Assembly (NCBI RefSeq): GCF_032854445.1
Contig: NC_088307.1
Coordinates: forward strand, 20,844,017-20,908,016
Direction: 5' to 3'
Length of the DNA: 64,000 nt
DNA from: Liolophura sinensis
Lineage: Eukaryota > Mollusca > Polyplacophora > Chitonida > Chitonidae
Shown here: positions 10,887 to 22,441 of the stretch, in pieces
Position numbering within the stretch: position 1 is the first letter of the stretch
How the letters are laid out: each line of letters starts with the position of its first letter
Notes under the pieces: generated by a model
Told to the model about the DNA's origin: nothing
The model's input: the letters and a program-made list of their open reading frames with translations, nothing else
Database searches by the model: none
Position numbers and translations under genes: made by a program

Positions 10887-13800
10887 GTAAGCCAGAGGCT
10901 GATCTGAAATCAGTTGTTGGATATTGTCTGTCATTTTTTTTTGCAGCGGTCATATATATATATGTATATACACACACACATATATATGTAATTATACATA
11001 TATATGTACCATGGTTAGTCATATAGTAATGACCCAGGAGTCTCTCACCTATGTGGTCGCTGTGAGTTCAAGTCTAGCTAATGCTGGCTTCCTCTCCGGC
11101 TGTAAGTGGGAAGGTCTGCCAGCAACCTGCGGATGGTTGTGGGTTTCCTGGTTTCCTCCCACCATAATGCTGGCCGCCGTTGTATAAGTGAAATATTCTT
11201 GAGTACGGCGTAAAACACCAATGAAATAAATAAAGAAATAATCACATGAGCATATACAAGTCACAAGAATGTAGAGGATTTGGACTGCTGTATTTTAGAA
11301 AGCAGTCAGATTTTAAAAAAAAAAAGCAATATGTTTTAAATAAAAATGTGCAATTTTAATTTATTAAAAATTAAAGTATTTCCTTATCAGCATATCTAGA
11401 TTTGCTTCAAGAGCTATGTATTATAAAACAGTGTCAACTTCTCACCCCCAAATTTACACATTTCAAGCTACTGTATGGCCAGTATGCATGGAAGCCTTGT
11501 TGCCAGTTTAACAATTACATGTAATGCGTCAAGGATGGCTAAATAGTGGACACAGGGGAGGGGGGAGGGGGTGGAGTTTTGTCTCCTGCTGATGACAAGC
11601 TGTTTAATCAGCTGTGACTGTAGGATCCCTGCCCTCAGAAAGAGAATCTTTATGGCCAATCTTTTTGTGGATTAATTAACACATCATGAGACAGCTGAAG
11701 GGACAGATTTCACACCTCTCTGGTGGCACACTACACATCGCTAAGGAAATCATCCTCCTTTTGTACTGTGCTCTGATTTTCTGCAGACCATTATTCAGAC
11801 GTTTATTATGCTTTAATGTAAAAACAGCCAAAGATGACGACAACAAAATACAAATTCTGCTGGTTGTGTAATTTTTTTTTTTTTTTTTTTTTTAAAACAG
11901 TCTTGACATCAAGTTTTGTTAGAACTCCGGAAAAATGAACCTTGGGGTTATGTTATGGAGCCTACGCGAACAAGTACAAACACGTATACCGTACTTGTTT
12001 ATGTACATACAGAACCGCAGCTCTCCTTTTTGGCTGAAAAATTTATTGTTAAGAATGATGTAAAACCCCAGGCATACATACATATATACATACAGACATC
12101 CACCAGAGTCACCAATATGGTGTGCAAATCTCTATGGCACATGAGGCAAATGGCATGAGAATCTTTCCTGTTCCGGTGGCTGCCACCTTACCCTACTTCT
12201 TCAACCTTTTCACATATGAAAGAGCAACTTTCAGCGCAATATATGTCCCGTTTTTAGTTTAATTTTTCAGATGAAACTACATTGCTTGGACTAGCAAATT
12301 TCAGGGCTTCACAGAAAGTATAAGTCTACATACAGTATAATAATTACCTCAGAATATGCCGGCATAAACGCCTATGCAAACATGCAGAAAGGTGGAAGAA
12401 TTACAGTATATGTGGAAAAATTCCTTGAGCATGGTGCGAAACAAGAATCAAATAAATAAATGGACATACTGAATACATATATTTAAAGGGAAATAGTCTG
12501 GAATATGTACATGTATTTGTGAAGGCATTAAAAGCCCAGTCTTTATACATGAATGAATAGATTCCTGAACAGCTACGTGTACGTGTACATTTGATAGCAC
12601 TCAGACTCAAGGCTTGCATGCACACCATATGATGGAGAATGTCAACATTCGTGTTTGCGCATTGGATACACGGGATAACTTAAAGCACCGATTGATTTAG
12701 TCATCATTAAGGCTGTTGTTTCTAATCGCATCCAAAACCAATATGAACACAGTTTCCATGCACCCAGCCACATGAATCGTACTTGTACTTTATTTTGCAT
12801 CACAAGAGGCAGTGCATTTTTTAACGAGTGAAAACTCGTACAATGTTGTACGCTTCATTACCAGTTCCCTAGAGATTCCCAAGCCTTTTAACATTTACAT
12901 GTAATGATTTCCTGTCTTGGAGATAAGAAATGACTCTGTCTTGATTGGATTGTGGAAATTATTGCTTGTAGAAATCAAAGATCTCGGAGACTTGTGCACG
13001 TTATGCAGTTCTGTTCCAGTAAAATATTCCATCCAACGGTTTCTAGCCCATGTGTATGAAAAGAAAATCCCAATTAAAGGAAACAGGTGTAGAACTCCTA
13101 ATTATGAGTTAACATAATGTTTTAATTCCGTTTTGAGTACGACAGGCCATGTTGATGTATATACATGTAGTGCTCAGAACATGCTATTGATTTATGATAT
13201 TACAGCTTAATTTTTTCACATTACACTAAATAAATTGCATGAATTATGTTTTAAATTTCTTGGTAGGCCTTCGTGCATGCAGGTGTTAAATTGAAAAATG
13301 AAAAACAAGGTTTAAATGTTTAATGTCAGCTGATGTGTATGAAATGCACTTCAGTAGTGCTCAGCAAACCTGCTCTAGTTTTTTTTTTCCAAACATTAAT
13401 TAATATCAATTTATTCTACAGGTTAGCCCTGCACAGTATATATTGTTAAATTGATTCTAAAGAGATATTGTTAAAAAGNNNNNNNNNNNNNNNNNNNNNN
13501 NNNNNNNNNNNNNNNNNNNNNNNNNNNNNNNNNNNNNNNNNNNNNNNNNNNNNNNNNNNNNNNNNNNNNNNNNNNNNNNNNNNNNNNNNNNNNNNNNNNN
13601 NNNNNNNNNNNNNNNNNNNNNNNNNNNNNNNNNNNNNNNNNNNNNNNNNNNNNNNNNNNNNNNNNNNNNNNNNNNNNNTCTACAGGTTAGCCCTGTACAG
13701 TATATATTGTTAAATTGATTCTAATGAGATATTGTTAAAAAGCTAGAACAGTAATCTGAGTAATATTGGCATTAGAATCACTAGATAATAAGGCTGGGTT

Positions 13801-16800
13801 TATGCAATTTTTTCCGCCAACACTCTGTAGTCTCCGCTGAATGACGTCATACAACTCCTAGCATATTGAATTTCTGCACGAAATGTTTTCTGCTGTGTGT
13901 ATGGTTGTAAAAACAGTTGAAATCTTTGAAGAACCCTGGTGTTAGTTTCCAGACGAGTTGGCACACACATTCATGGCACAAAAGGGAAGGGTTTATACCC
14001 ACTAAACACAGCCAGATCTTTGCTGGGCTGCAGGAGTTAGGATAATAAATCTTGGTGGGCAGCTTAGTTTTAACAGCAGGGAGCCAAAATTAGGTTTTAA
14101 ATATATTTATATAACTCTGGTGATAGGGCTTGGTTGGTATAAGACAAAGTGGAAGTTCATTTGTCATTAGTTTGATCAGTCCTCAGTATGCTGGTAAAGT
14201 GAAAGAAAAATAGATACAACCACGTGATGGCTTCCAGTGTCACTTTGACACAAGCTATCCCATTGGCTGTGTCCTCTCCTGTGGACCTTTGAGTAGGCTT
14301 CTAACATATTGTGCCCTGTGTATAACAACGCAATGGCCGTTTGAAAGCTACGGCAATGCTAGCGATTTCTGACCCACTACAGAGGATGATTAAAACCGAA
14401 AAACAATCCAAAACTAATCATGTTGCTTGAGATTTCGTTGTCGTAAATCAGAAGTTCAACGTCTTCCACTACGGTTTAAAATTGATATGACAATATATTT
14501 GATTCAGTGCAGCTAGAATCCTTCTTGGATAATGAAATCAATCTGATATGAATTCCCACGTTATTTAGGCCAACTAGGCTGGGCTTGACCATCTATGACG
14601 TCACCCGCTAAGCTTTACCGGGCGGCCAGCTGGAGATTGGCTAGGGTAGTAAATCTATTGTTCTTGGTGGATTTACAAGTCATAATTACGTTTCTCAGAG
14701 GCTCTCCTGGTAACATACTGTTAAACAGGCTATCATCTTTATACTTAGGACAAGTAGCTAAATCCGGACACTAATCCTTTAAGCTGCTCTAACTGGTGCA
14801 ATATGCATGACAACGTTATGGAGCAAGGATGTATACAAGTGAACAGAATTGTAACAGCTTTGTAAAATGGACCCGTTTCTCGAGACTCTGTGTTTAACAC
14901 TGATGTACTTATTGATCAGTGATATGAGTTTATCTCATTGCTTGCATCTAATGTACACATACCTGTGCAACCTGCCGTCCATGAAATGAGCGCTCTAGGT
15001 GTTCATGTAAAGAGATACAGAATCCACTCTGATTGGCTGGTGTGAGAGTCAGTTGAGTCCACAGTATGCTTGTCCTATTCTGAATTGATTCAAGCTTGAG
15101 CAAGTTTGAAGCAGGGGGGGACACTGTTAACCGATCAGCGTCGATTGTGTATCGCTTCAATGCTGATCAAGAGTATGGGATAGAGATGATAACATTATGA
15201 CCTATTCACAAGGATTAATAATGAATAACACTATTTAACCCGTATGAAAGCTGAAAAAAAAATGAACTGTCAATTCTCAAAAACAAATTCTGTGACAAAT
15301 TTTGTTAAACTTTTCAGGTGGAAAGTGATAATGTTCTTTGTGTGATGTTGAATATCTTTCGAAAAGTACATCATCTGTTTTAATACACTGATATTTGTAT
15401 TTTACAATTTAGGAAATTTCTTCACACTGCCTTGAGTGCATGAATGCATTTAACCAGGCTTGTAAGACATTGTTAGGCACTCCTCAGGTTTGTCTGGTCA
15501 TCTCTACCCATCAACTTATATCAGCGACACAGTTTAGAGTATGACACCGTTGTGGTTGAGATTATTTGCTCTCCCACTGACTGGAGTTGAACTGTTGTAT
15601 TCCAGTAAAACCATTTTTGCTTGCAGTTTTGTACAGTCGATACATGCACTGTAAGACTAGTGGGTGAAGTTGTAATTTTGTCCGATCAGAATGGGCAGAA
15701 CGTTATGGATTTATGTATGTGCATCTTGGTAGATTCGGATGTTAGACATTTTAAAGTGTAACATGTGACATGCCGACCAGGCCATGACCATGAAGAGTGA
15801 AGTCGGATAGAATCCTGTCATGATTGGTTCAGCTACATGTTCAGTGGCTAAGAAAAGATTTATTTATTTATGTATTTATTTATTTAATTGTTTTTTTTTT
15901 ATGCTGTACTCAAGGAATATTTCACTTATACAGGTATGACATGAGGGAATATGGTGGGAGGAAACTGGGCAGAGCCCAGGGGTAACCCATGGCCATTCGC
16001 AGGTTGCTGGCAGAGCTTACAACGTACGGCAAAGAAAAGAGTAACTTAAAGATTATGTCAGATGAAAAACCATTAAATTGTCCATAAATGTAGTCCAATT
16101 TGCTTTTTTGTTTTGTTTTAGAATTTTTTCTGCCTAGCAAAGTGCCATTGAAACTTCTGCTGTGGCCTTTTCTGAGGGACAGGTTAGGCCATATGAAGGG
16201 TTTTCACCAAACATTCAGAGACTGCTGGATTTTATCATTCAAAATGCACATACATGTACAGATATACATGTAGATCTATGAATGCATTCACTGACTGGAT
16301 CTCAGATATGAACTATTTCAATCCAAAATTCGTTGGATTTGACGTCGCTGATACATGTACTCTCTGGAATACAATAGGTCACTGTAGAACATATGTATTT
16401 ATTTCATTGGCGTTTTACGCCATACTCAAGAATGTTTCACTTATATGATGGAGGCCAGCATTATGGCAGGAGGAAACCGGGCAGAGCCTGGGGGAAACAC
16501 ACAGCCATTCGCAGGTTGCTGCATGACCCTCCCCACATGTGGCTGGAGAGGAAGCCAGCATTATCTGGACTTGAACTAACAACGACTGAATTGATGGGAA
16601 TTCATTGAGACGTGCTGAAATCCTAATCCCATGGAAGCCTCCAATCTGATGTTTAAAAACCATTTTATTTGGTTATGCTGGTTGAAAAAATTCTAATAAA
16701 AATAAATCAAACTATTTTCTTGGACAGTTTGTTTGATGGTTGTTCTGCGCATTAGTGTTTTCTTTGCCATCAGTGTGCAGAGCAGTAATGCTTTAATTAC

Positions 16801-19800
16801 AATGAGAGTTCCCACATTCTCAAAGTTTTGCAAATCCAGATTTCTCTTGAACTTTTTTTTAGGTATGTGTACATGTAAATAGCCAAACATTTTGCAGAAG
16901 TGCATCCGGATTTCTTTTAAAATTAGGGTATCTCAACCTTTATTTCTGGTTATTTATACACCTATACAATGTGTTGTATTGTGATCAGGGCTCCAGATAA
17001 TTTTTTGGCCTGATAAGTGTCTACTCATCCAGTTCAAATAAGCATGAGTAAAATGTAAAGCAGGTGAGTAAATACGTTTGATAATTTCTTAAAAGTCTTA
17101 AATAGCTGGACCGACACAAGAGTGTTTAACCACAGTTGCACATGTAGGGAATTGTTCCTGCCTTTACCCAACTCACACACACCCATGCATCCGAAAAATT
17201 ATTGCCATAATTTTAACTTGTTAAATTAATATTCATATATGTTGTTAATAATTGATTTATTTATTTATTTGAATAGTGCTTTACGCCGTACTCAAGAATA
17301 TTTCACTTATGCGATGGCGGCCAGCATTATGGTGGGAGGAAACCGGGCACAGCCTGGGGGAAACCCACAACCATCCGCAGTGTTAATAATTGACATATGA
17401 CAGTAAAGACACCACATGCATTTGCATATCTTTTGTGTTTTGATGCGCATATAGTAGGCAAGAGTTTCACAAGGGATGTGTATTTTGGGAAAAGATTTGC
17501 ATAATTTACGCAAACAAGCAAGCTATCTAGATCCCTGGTGGCATGGTGTTATCTGTTGATCTCTACATTAACTTTCCACTGTATCTAACAGAATCCCTGA
17601 AAAATTGTTAAGTGCTGTGTAAAATCCCAAGCATACATATATGCACATGTTCGTACAGAAACACTTCACGTACAGAATCATGAAAATTGTTCCCTTTTTG
17701 TCACTTTCAAATGAGTGACGCGCTTTTTGTGGTGTATAAAGTTACGGTATTTTTCATGTCCACAGACAAAGTACCCAGAAGAACCTAAAAATTTGCCCAC
17801 AAAAGGGCATTTTTTGAGGCAAATAAATGTCACTGAATATTAATTTTGGTGGTCAGACAGTAGATTATCGTGTTCCAAGCAAACCTCAAACACCTTTCTA
17901 AACTCAGAAGAATTCTCAGAACCAGGAAAAATGGGCAAGTTAGTCTAGGGCGAAATTTATGGTCATTCAGAGTGTTTGAAGAACTGCTTAACTTAAGAGT
18001 TTGAATGTGGTCACTGTGAGTTCAAGTACAGCTTTTTGCTGGCTTTCTCTCTGGCCGTACGTGGGAAGGTCTGGCAGCAACCTGCAGATGGTCATTGTTT
18101 CCCATGGGCTATGCCTGGTTTTCTCCCACCATGATGCTGGCCGCCGTTACATGAGTGAAATATTCTTGAGTACGGCGTAAAACAACAATCAGATAATAAA
18201 CGAATAAATGAGAGTTTGAAATAGGACATTCCTGTGTATGTTGATCAAGCATGATTGCATTTGTCTCTTTATTTCACTCTGCCACAACGGGGGAATCTTG
18301 AGGTTCCAAAACCTTTGTTGATTTGATCAAGTTTATTAAATTAGCTTTGTTTTCTGCAGATTGTAAAAAAGAAAATATTGACCCAATCAAGAAGAAAGAA
18401 TCTGTGCAAGTGAAAAATGTGGAGCGTAAAATCAGCGAGAATAAATACACGGAGAATACGCCGTCAGCTCGGATTTCTCACAACACGGTGAATGGGTCCA
18501 TGGTGCCGGATAGTCCAGCGGACCAGACAGGGGCAGATAATCCAGATCAGGTCAGAACAAAATTAAACTAATTAAGACACACCTGGATTTTATCAGATTC
18601 CAACAAATGTATAACATAAACATGTACATGTATTTAAGTCTTAAGCCTGGACAGAGTCTTAGTTGATTCACATGCATGCATTTTAGTGCAAACCCTAGAA
18701 ACATTTTTTTAGTTCCAGTTAAAATCCAAGACTTATATAAGTTATAGTTTAGTTATAAGATTGGAAACCTTCTTAGTTTGTTTTAGGATTAAGGATTCCT
18801 TTACCTGTAAGTTATATTGTTCTCTTAGATTGGGAACTTTCTAATGTAATTTCAGCCATAACCATTCTAGAAACTTTTTTAATTCCAGTCCCAACCAAAA
18901 TTTTACATATACCTTGTATAAAATTTCGTTCTCAGATTGTAAACTTTCTTCCAATTTTCATGTGTGTTTAAGTTATATATTTCGCCTGAAGATTGGAAAC
19001 TTTTTTATGTTTTATTTAGATGCCTCCATCATTATGCCTGACTAATACTATAGAGGTGAAAAAATCTTGAGCACCACACTGAACACCAGTCAAATAGATA
19101 GATAAATAGTTGCTACCAGAATTCATGGTTTATATACATGAATTGATCAATTACATTTTATTCTGACTTTTTTTTATTCGTTTTTCTTTTTTTGTGGTGA
19201 TTGATGCATTGGATCTGAATTGTAGCCTTAACCTAATTCTTCCTACTCTTCTGAAATACCAGTAACTGAAAATCAGATGAAAAAGTACATGTCCAACAAT
19301 TCGTCAACCTTTTCACGTGTTGAAGAGCAATTTTCAGTGCAATTTATGTGCCATTTTTTAATTTTAATTTTTTGGACAAAACTACATTTGGTTGGTTTCG
19401 GCCACTTTCATGGCTCCAAAAAAGTGCAATTATACCAATTTACACAGAATAATGCCCTCAGAAATTTTTTGAATAAATATCTTGCAAACAAGCGAAAAGG
19501 TTAAAAATAATTATGTTAGATATATGTTGTATTTATCTGTTTTTGTTTGCAGTCAAATCTTTCGCCATCTAAAACAGCGGTAAGGGAGAAGCCCCCTCCC
19601 CCACCCACCATGATGCTGCAAACAAGGTAAGACATGTTTTCTAGATACAGTTATTGGGTACATCCTTCAACAGTTCAAATCCCACTGTTATTGGGCTGTA
19701 AATATTTACACTCAACCCAAAATTAATGTTAAGCACAAATATTTGCCTTAGATAAACTGGTAGGTGGTAATTTTCAACTCATTTCGCAATGATGTGCAAT

Positions 19801-21760
19801 GTAATTGTCTCGAAAAGCTGCTGTGAGAATTGTTTAACACGTTGTTGTTGATACCTGCTGAATCAATGGCAATTTGTAGATATTCTGCTTTCATGGTGGT
19901 TAGGGCATGGGCAGCAGTGAGAGGCTGTCAGTTAATGCTCTGACATGTGGTCCAGATTGTGTTGCTTGCCTTCCACCATTGTGGCTTGTGAATGTAGAAG
20001 TCCATCTGTAGCTTGTTAATTAGAGGTTTACCCAGGACACTCCCGACTCTCTTCTATCCAAAATGCTAACTGCCATTGTAAGAGTGAAACGTTGTTGAGC
20101 GCACCACCGGCCCCCGATAGCTCAGATGGTAGAGTGTCCGCTTCAGGGGCGGTAGATCCAGGGTCAGTCCTGAGTTGGGTCACACCTAAGATTCTAAAAG
20201 AGGAAGTCGTAACTTCCTCGCTTCGTGTTCGGCATTAAGGGGATAATTAAACCAACGACTGGTTGACCGGTATCAGTGTAATGGCTTGGTCAGGGCGGCT
20301 TACTTGCCCTCGATAAGTCGGCTCATTGAAGCAGCACTAGATAGAAGAGCAGTGAAAATCCATCCTGCAACAAGAAGGCACATATTACATGCGCTCTAAG
20401 AACTCCCTTGTCGTCATATGACTGAAAAATCATTTAGTATCACGTTTAACTCTAAGCACTCAGTCACTCTTGAATGCATCTGCATGAACTTCCAGCGTGA
20501 CTGCCTAGTGTATTTACCTGACATAATTAGTCATTGTTTGCTGAAGATTATGAAATAATTGATATCTACTCTAAATCTTCAACCTTTTCATCCACTGCAG
20601 CAGTTGTTTCAGTGAAATTTATGCATATAATTATTATGAAAAACTGACACTAAAAATGATTTGTTTGTGTCATTAAAGATGCAAGCTTCATAGTGGTGGG
20701 CTAATTAATTCTCTACTGCCTATAGTTCTCTCGGCCGTATGTGGGAAGGTCAGGCAGCTACCTGCAGATGGTTGTGGGTTTCTCCCGGGCTCTGCCGGGT
20801 TTCCTCCCACCATAATGTTGTCCGCCATGGTATAAGTGAAATATTCTTGAGTACTGCGTAAAACACCAATAAAATAAATAAAATAAATATAGTTCTCTCA
20901 AAATACTGGTTCCAGAGGGGATTTACAAGGTTGAAGAATTAAGGTGATTGAAATACCAAAAATGACATCACCTCAGTGTTAATTACTTGCACATATGTTG
21001 CTGTTTAAACCACATTTTGCTCTCATGCAAATATTAACAAATCTCATTTCAGAATGTCCAACAGTCAGTTAGAATTTTTCAAAATGCTGGATGAAAAAAT
21101 AGAAATGGTGAGTACTAATGGTCACAAAGTGTAACTGACGCATATTTGTAAACGTCATAAAATATTAATTTTTATGCTGAAATATACATTTTTTTGAGGA
21201 TATCTACCTTCCAAACAAACCTCATATCACATTTCTTTTATCAGTATGTCTTAGAATCCAGCAAAAATGGTAAACTTAGTCCTAGTTGAAGCTTAAGTAC
21301 GTGTTTTAATATCTGCCTTTTGTTTTCAATCGCAATTCATACATAGTAACAATTCCATCTCAAGCTTGGATAATTCGTAGCTTCCATACTTTTACTGTTG
21401 GTACAGTGTGGGTACCTAGGTGACAATAGTCAGCTGATGACATTTGGTCGTAGAAGGTGGATTTGTCTTCCACCAGTATAGCATGTGACACGTGGGAAAG
21501 TTTGCCAAACAGTTGTCGCAGGTAGATGGATTACCGTGGCCACTCCAATTTCCTCCACCCATGTATCTGGCAATCATTGTGTTGGCGAAAAATTCTTTAG
21601 TTTTGTGTTAAACAACATTGAAAATAACATGAATGAAGTAATATCTGATCATTGTTTTTCTGTATTCTAAGCTGTATGTATTTATTTATTTTTTTTTTTT
21701 TTTCGTTTGAAGGGAAAAGACTACATTTCAGAAGAAGACAAGCTCCAGCCATGTAACTGA
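10775..21760 (+). CDS. C1orf21-like: C1orf21-like small protein (5 coding exons, 159 aa)
   Basis: Joining 10775-10886, 18360-18550, 19553-19626, 21053-21107 and 21713-21760 gives one 480-nt open frame; all junctions are GT-AG and phases match. The protein begins MGCGRSR, an N-terminal Gly-Cys typical of myristoylation plus palmitoylation, so membrane attachment is likely. The middle is polar and probably disordered, with a proline run (PPPPP) near residue 120. The C-terminus reads SNSQLEFFKMLDEKIEMGKD followed by YISEEDK; from memory this closely matches the end of human C1orf21 (SESQQEFFRMLDEKIEKGRD, then YCSEEED). Human C1orf21 is about 121 residues, so this one is longer in the middle. Its molecular function is unknown. 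A likely acceptor at 10726-10727 lies just upstream of the ATG, so an untranslated first exon probably lies further left. Introns are long and full of SINEs, and one contains an assembly gap. Orthology is inferred from the two termini only. Confidence 0.85.
11015..11242 (+). mobile_element. SINE type 1 copy
   Basis: Retains part of the head (TAATGACCCAGGAGTCTC), B box GAGTTCAAGTC, central domain and (AAATA)n tail. Confidence 0.85.
12196..12402 (+). mobile_element. MITE family A (variant body), copy
   Basis: CTTCTTCAACCTTTTC ... GAAAGGTGGAAGAATT; the body (AGAGCAACTTTCAGCGCAAT) matches 19298-19512. Confidence 0.75.
13479..13678. other. Assembly gap (200 N)
   Basis: Exactly 200 undetermined bases, a conventional gap size. 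Bases 13415-13478 and 13679-13742 are the same 64-bp sequence with two mismatches, so the contig ends probably overlap. Confidence 0.98.
14480..14782 (+). repeat. Dispersed repeat D, copy 1
   Basis: About 300 bp aligning with 57385-57679: TATTTAGGCCA, CCATCTATGACGTCACCCGC, GTAAATCTATTGTT, CGGACACTAATCCTTT. Class unknown. Confidence 0.75.
15209..15363 (+). repeat. Dispersed repeat J, copy 2
   Basis: AAGGATTAATAATGAATAAC, ACTTTTCAGGTGG, GTTCTTTGTGTGATG align with copy 1. Confidence 0.45.
15859..16029 (-). mobile_element. SINE type 1 copy, diverged
   Basis: Reverse orientation; tail TTTATTTATTTATG first, ending at ACGTACGGC, the recurrent 5' boundary. Confidence 0.75.
16393..16602 (-). mobile_element. 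SINE type 1 copy
   Basis: Reverse orientation; central domain intact and extends into the B-box region (GGACTTGAACTAAC). Confidence 0.85.
17256..17380 (-). mobile_element. SINE type 1 copy, short 5'-truncated
   Basis: Flanked by 13-bp duplication TGTTAATAATTGA at 17243-17255 and from 17381. Confidence 0.9.
17781..17962. mobile_element. MITE family G, partial copy
   Basis: GAACCTAAAAATTTGCCCAC through AACCTCAAACACCTTTCTAA; second end missing. Confidence 0.75.
18006..18211 (+). mobile_element. SINE type 1 copy in C1orf21-like intron 1
   Basis: Flanked by GAGTTTGAA at 17997-18005 and 18212-18220; lies 150 bp upstream of coding exon 2. Confidence 0.9.
18360..18550 (+). CDS. C1orf21-like: C1orf21-like coding exon 2
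   Basis: Acceptor TTTCTGCAG ends at 18359 and donor GTCAGA starts at 18551. It enters in phase 1 (G+AT gives Asp) and leaves in phase 0. It encodes a Lys/Glu/Ser/Asn-rich stretch beginning DCKKENIDP and ending ADNPDQ, with no recognised domain. Confidence 0.8.
18600..19015. repeat. Very degenerate ~95-bp tandem sequence
   Basis: GATTGGAAACCTTCTTAG, GATTGGGAACTTTCTAATG, GATTGTAAACTTTCTTCC and GATTGGAAACTTTTTTATG recur with AAGTTATA and ATTCCAGT words between them. Confidence 0.5.
19298..19512 (+). mobile_element. MITE family A (variant body), copy
   Basis: AATTCGTCAACCTTTTCACG ... GCGAAAAGGTTAAAAATAAT; body shared with 12196-12402 and, inverted, 30326-30535. It ends 40 bp before C1orf21-like exon 3. 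Confidence 0.75.
19553..19626 (+). CDS. C1orf21-like: C1orf21-like coding exon 3
   Basis: Acceptor TTTGTTTGCAG ends at 19552 and donor GTAAGA starts at 19627. Encodes SNLSPSKTAVREK, then five prolines and TMMLQT; leaves in phase 2. The proline run is a possible SH3/WW/EVH1 ligand (inference). Confidence 0.8.
20110..20472 (+). mobile_element. SINE type 2, near full-length
   Basis: Head CCCGATAGCTCAGATGGTAG gives a clear A box, with GGGTCAGTCC as B-box position; body and tail as in 10197-10523. In C1orf21-like intron 3. Confidence 0.88.
20574..20940 (+). mobile_element. MITE family A copy split by a SINE
   Basis: AATCTTCAACCTTTTC ... CAAGGTTGAAGAATT; about 200 bp of MITE interrupted by SINE 20732-20888 and its duplicated target. 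Confidence 0.85.
20732..20888 (+). mobile_element. SINE type 1 copy nested in a MITE
   Basis: Starts CGGCCGTATGTGGG and is flanked by ATAGTTCTCT (20722-20731 and 20889-20898). It interrupts MITE family A copy 20574-20940. Confidence 0.92.
21053..21107 (+). CDS. C1orf21-like: C1orf21-like coding exon 4 (conserved core)
   Basis: Acceptor ATCTCATTTCAG ends at 21052 and donor GTGAGT starts at 21108. Encodes MSNSQLEFFKMLDEKIEM, the block that identifies the family. Confidence 0.85.
21151..21297. mobile_element. MITE family G, diverged internal fragment
   Basis: AAACGTCATAAAATATTAATT and CCAAACAAACCTCATATCAC match 17820-17900. Confidence 0.55.
21713..21760 (+). CDS. C1orf21-like: C1orf21-like coding exon 5 and stop
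   Basis: Acceptor after a T-rich tract (CGTTTGAAG, AG at 21711-21712). Encodes GKDYISEEDKLQPCN, then TGA at 21758-21760. The acidic C-terminus parallels GRDYCSEEE of vertebrate C1orf21. Confidence 0.85.
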   Translation, partial: GKDYISEEDKLQPCN

Positions 21761-22170
21761 AGAAGGATGTTTTTATGTATGTCATATTTTCTACATTTTA
21801 CAACTTTCATCATGGTGCAAGAAGCTATTTTCAAACATGTAAGGGGAGTAACTCTTTTCTTTCCAGGAAGTTTTCAAGAGTTACTTGCCCTTCACTGATA
21901 TTACATTTTAGTATCAAAACAATGAGGCTTTAACATGATATGTGTGTGGCAGTGTGTTGTAGAGAAGCAAGGATTGGGTGGGTGATGATGTAATTAGGAT
22001 TCCACTGGTTGGGTTTATTGGTAAAGTGAGTGAACTCTTTCTTTTTAAGAGATATGAATAAGAATCACTGGGTACCATATTTGTTATGGTGTACAGCTTG
22101 GGCCGCAGTGGTTGAATCTATTGCCTGATTTGTAAATAGGCAAAACTGCATATGTACTTTTAAACACTTT

Positions 22171-22441
22171 GGGGGCCTCTGTGGCTCAGTTGGTTAGCGC
22201 GCTAGCTTAGCGTAATGACCCAGGAGTCTCACCAATGCGGTCACTGTGAGTTCAAGTCCAGCTCATGCTGGCTTCCTCTCCGGCTGTACGTGGGAAGGTC
22301 TGACAGCAACCTGCGGATGGTCATGGGTTTCCCCCGGGCTCTGCTCGGTTTCCACCCACCATAATTCTGGCCGCCGTCGTATAAGTGAAATATTCTTGAG
22401 TACGGCGTAAAACACCAATCAAATAAATAAATAAATAAATA
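22171..22441 (+). mobile_element. SINE type 1, full-length
   Basis: Complete ~270 bp: tRNA-like head with A box GTGGCTCAGTTGG and B box GAGTTCAAGTCC, central conserved domain and A-rich tail. Target duplication AAACACTTT at 22162-22170 and 22442-22450. Confidence 0.95.

Larger units (their letters stand above)
10887..18359 (+). other. C1orf21-like intron 1 (7.5 kb)
   Basis: Holds SINEs, a MITE A copy, repeats D and J and the assembly gap. 11260-12190, 12410-13414, 13743-14479, 15400-15858 and 16603-17255 show nothing else that I recognise. Degenerate type-2 SINE tails occur at 12020-12080 and 17590-17640. Confidence 0.6.

Noticed and set aside
13468-13713. Frame running through the N gap
   Set aside because: Undetermined bases only; not evidence of coding.
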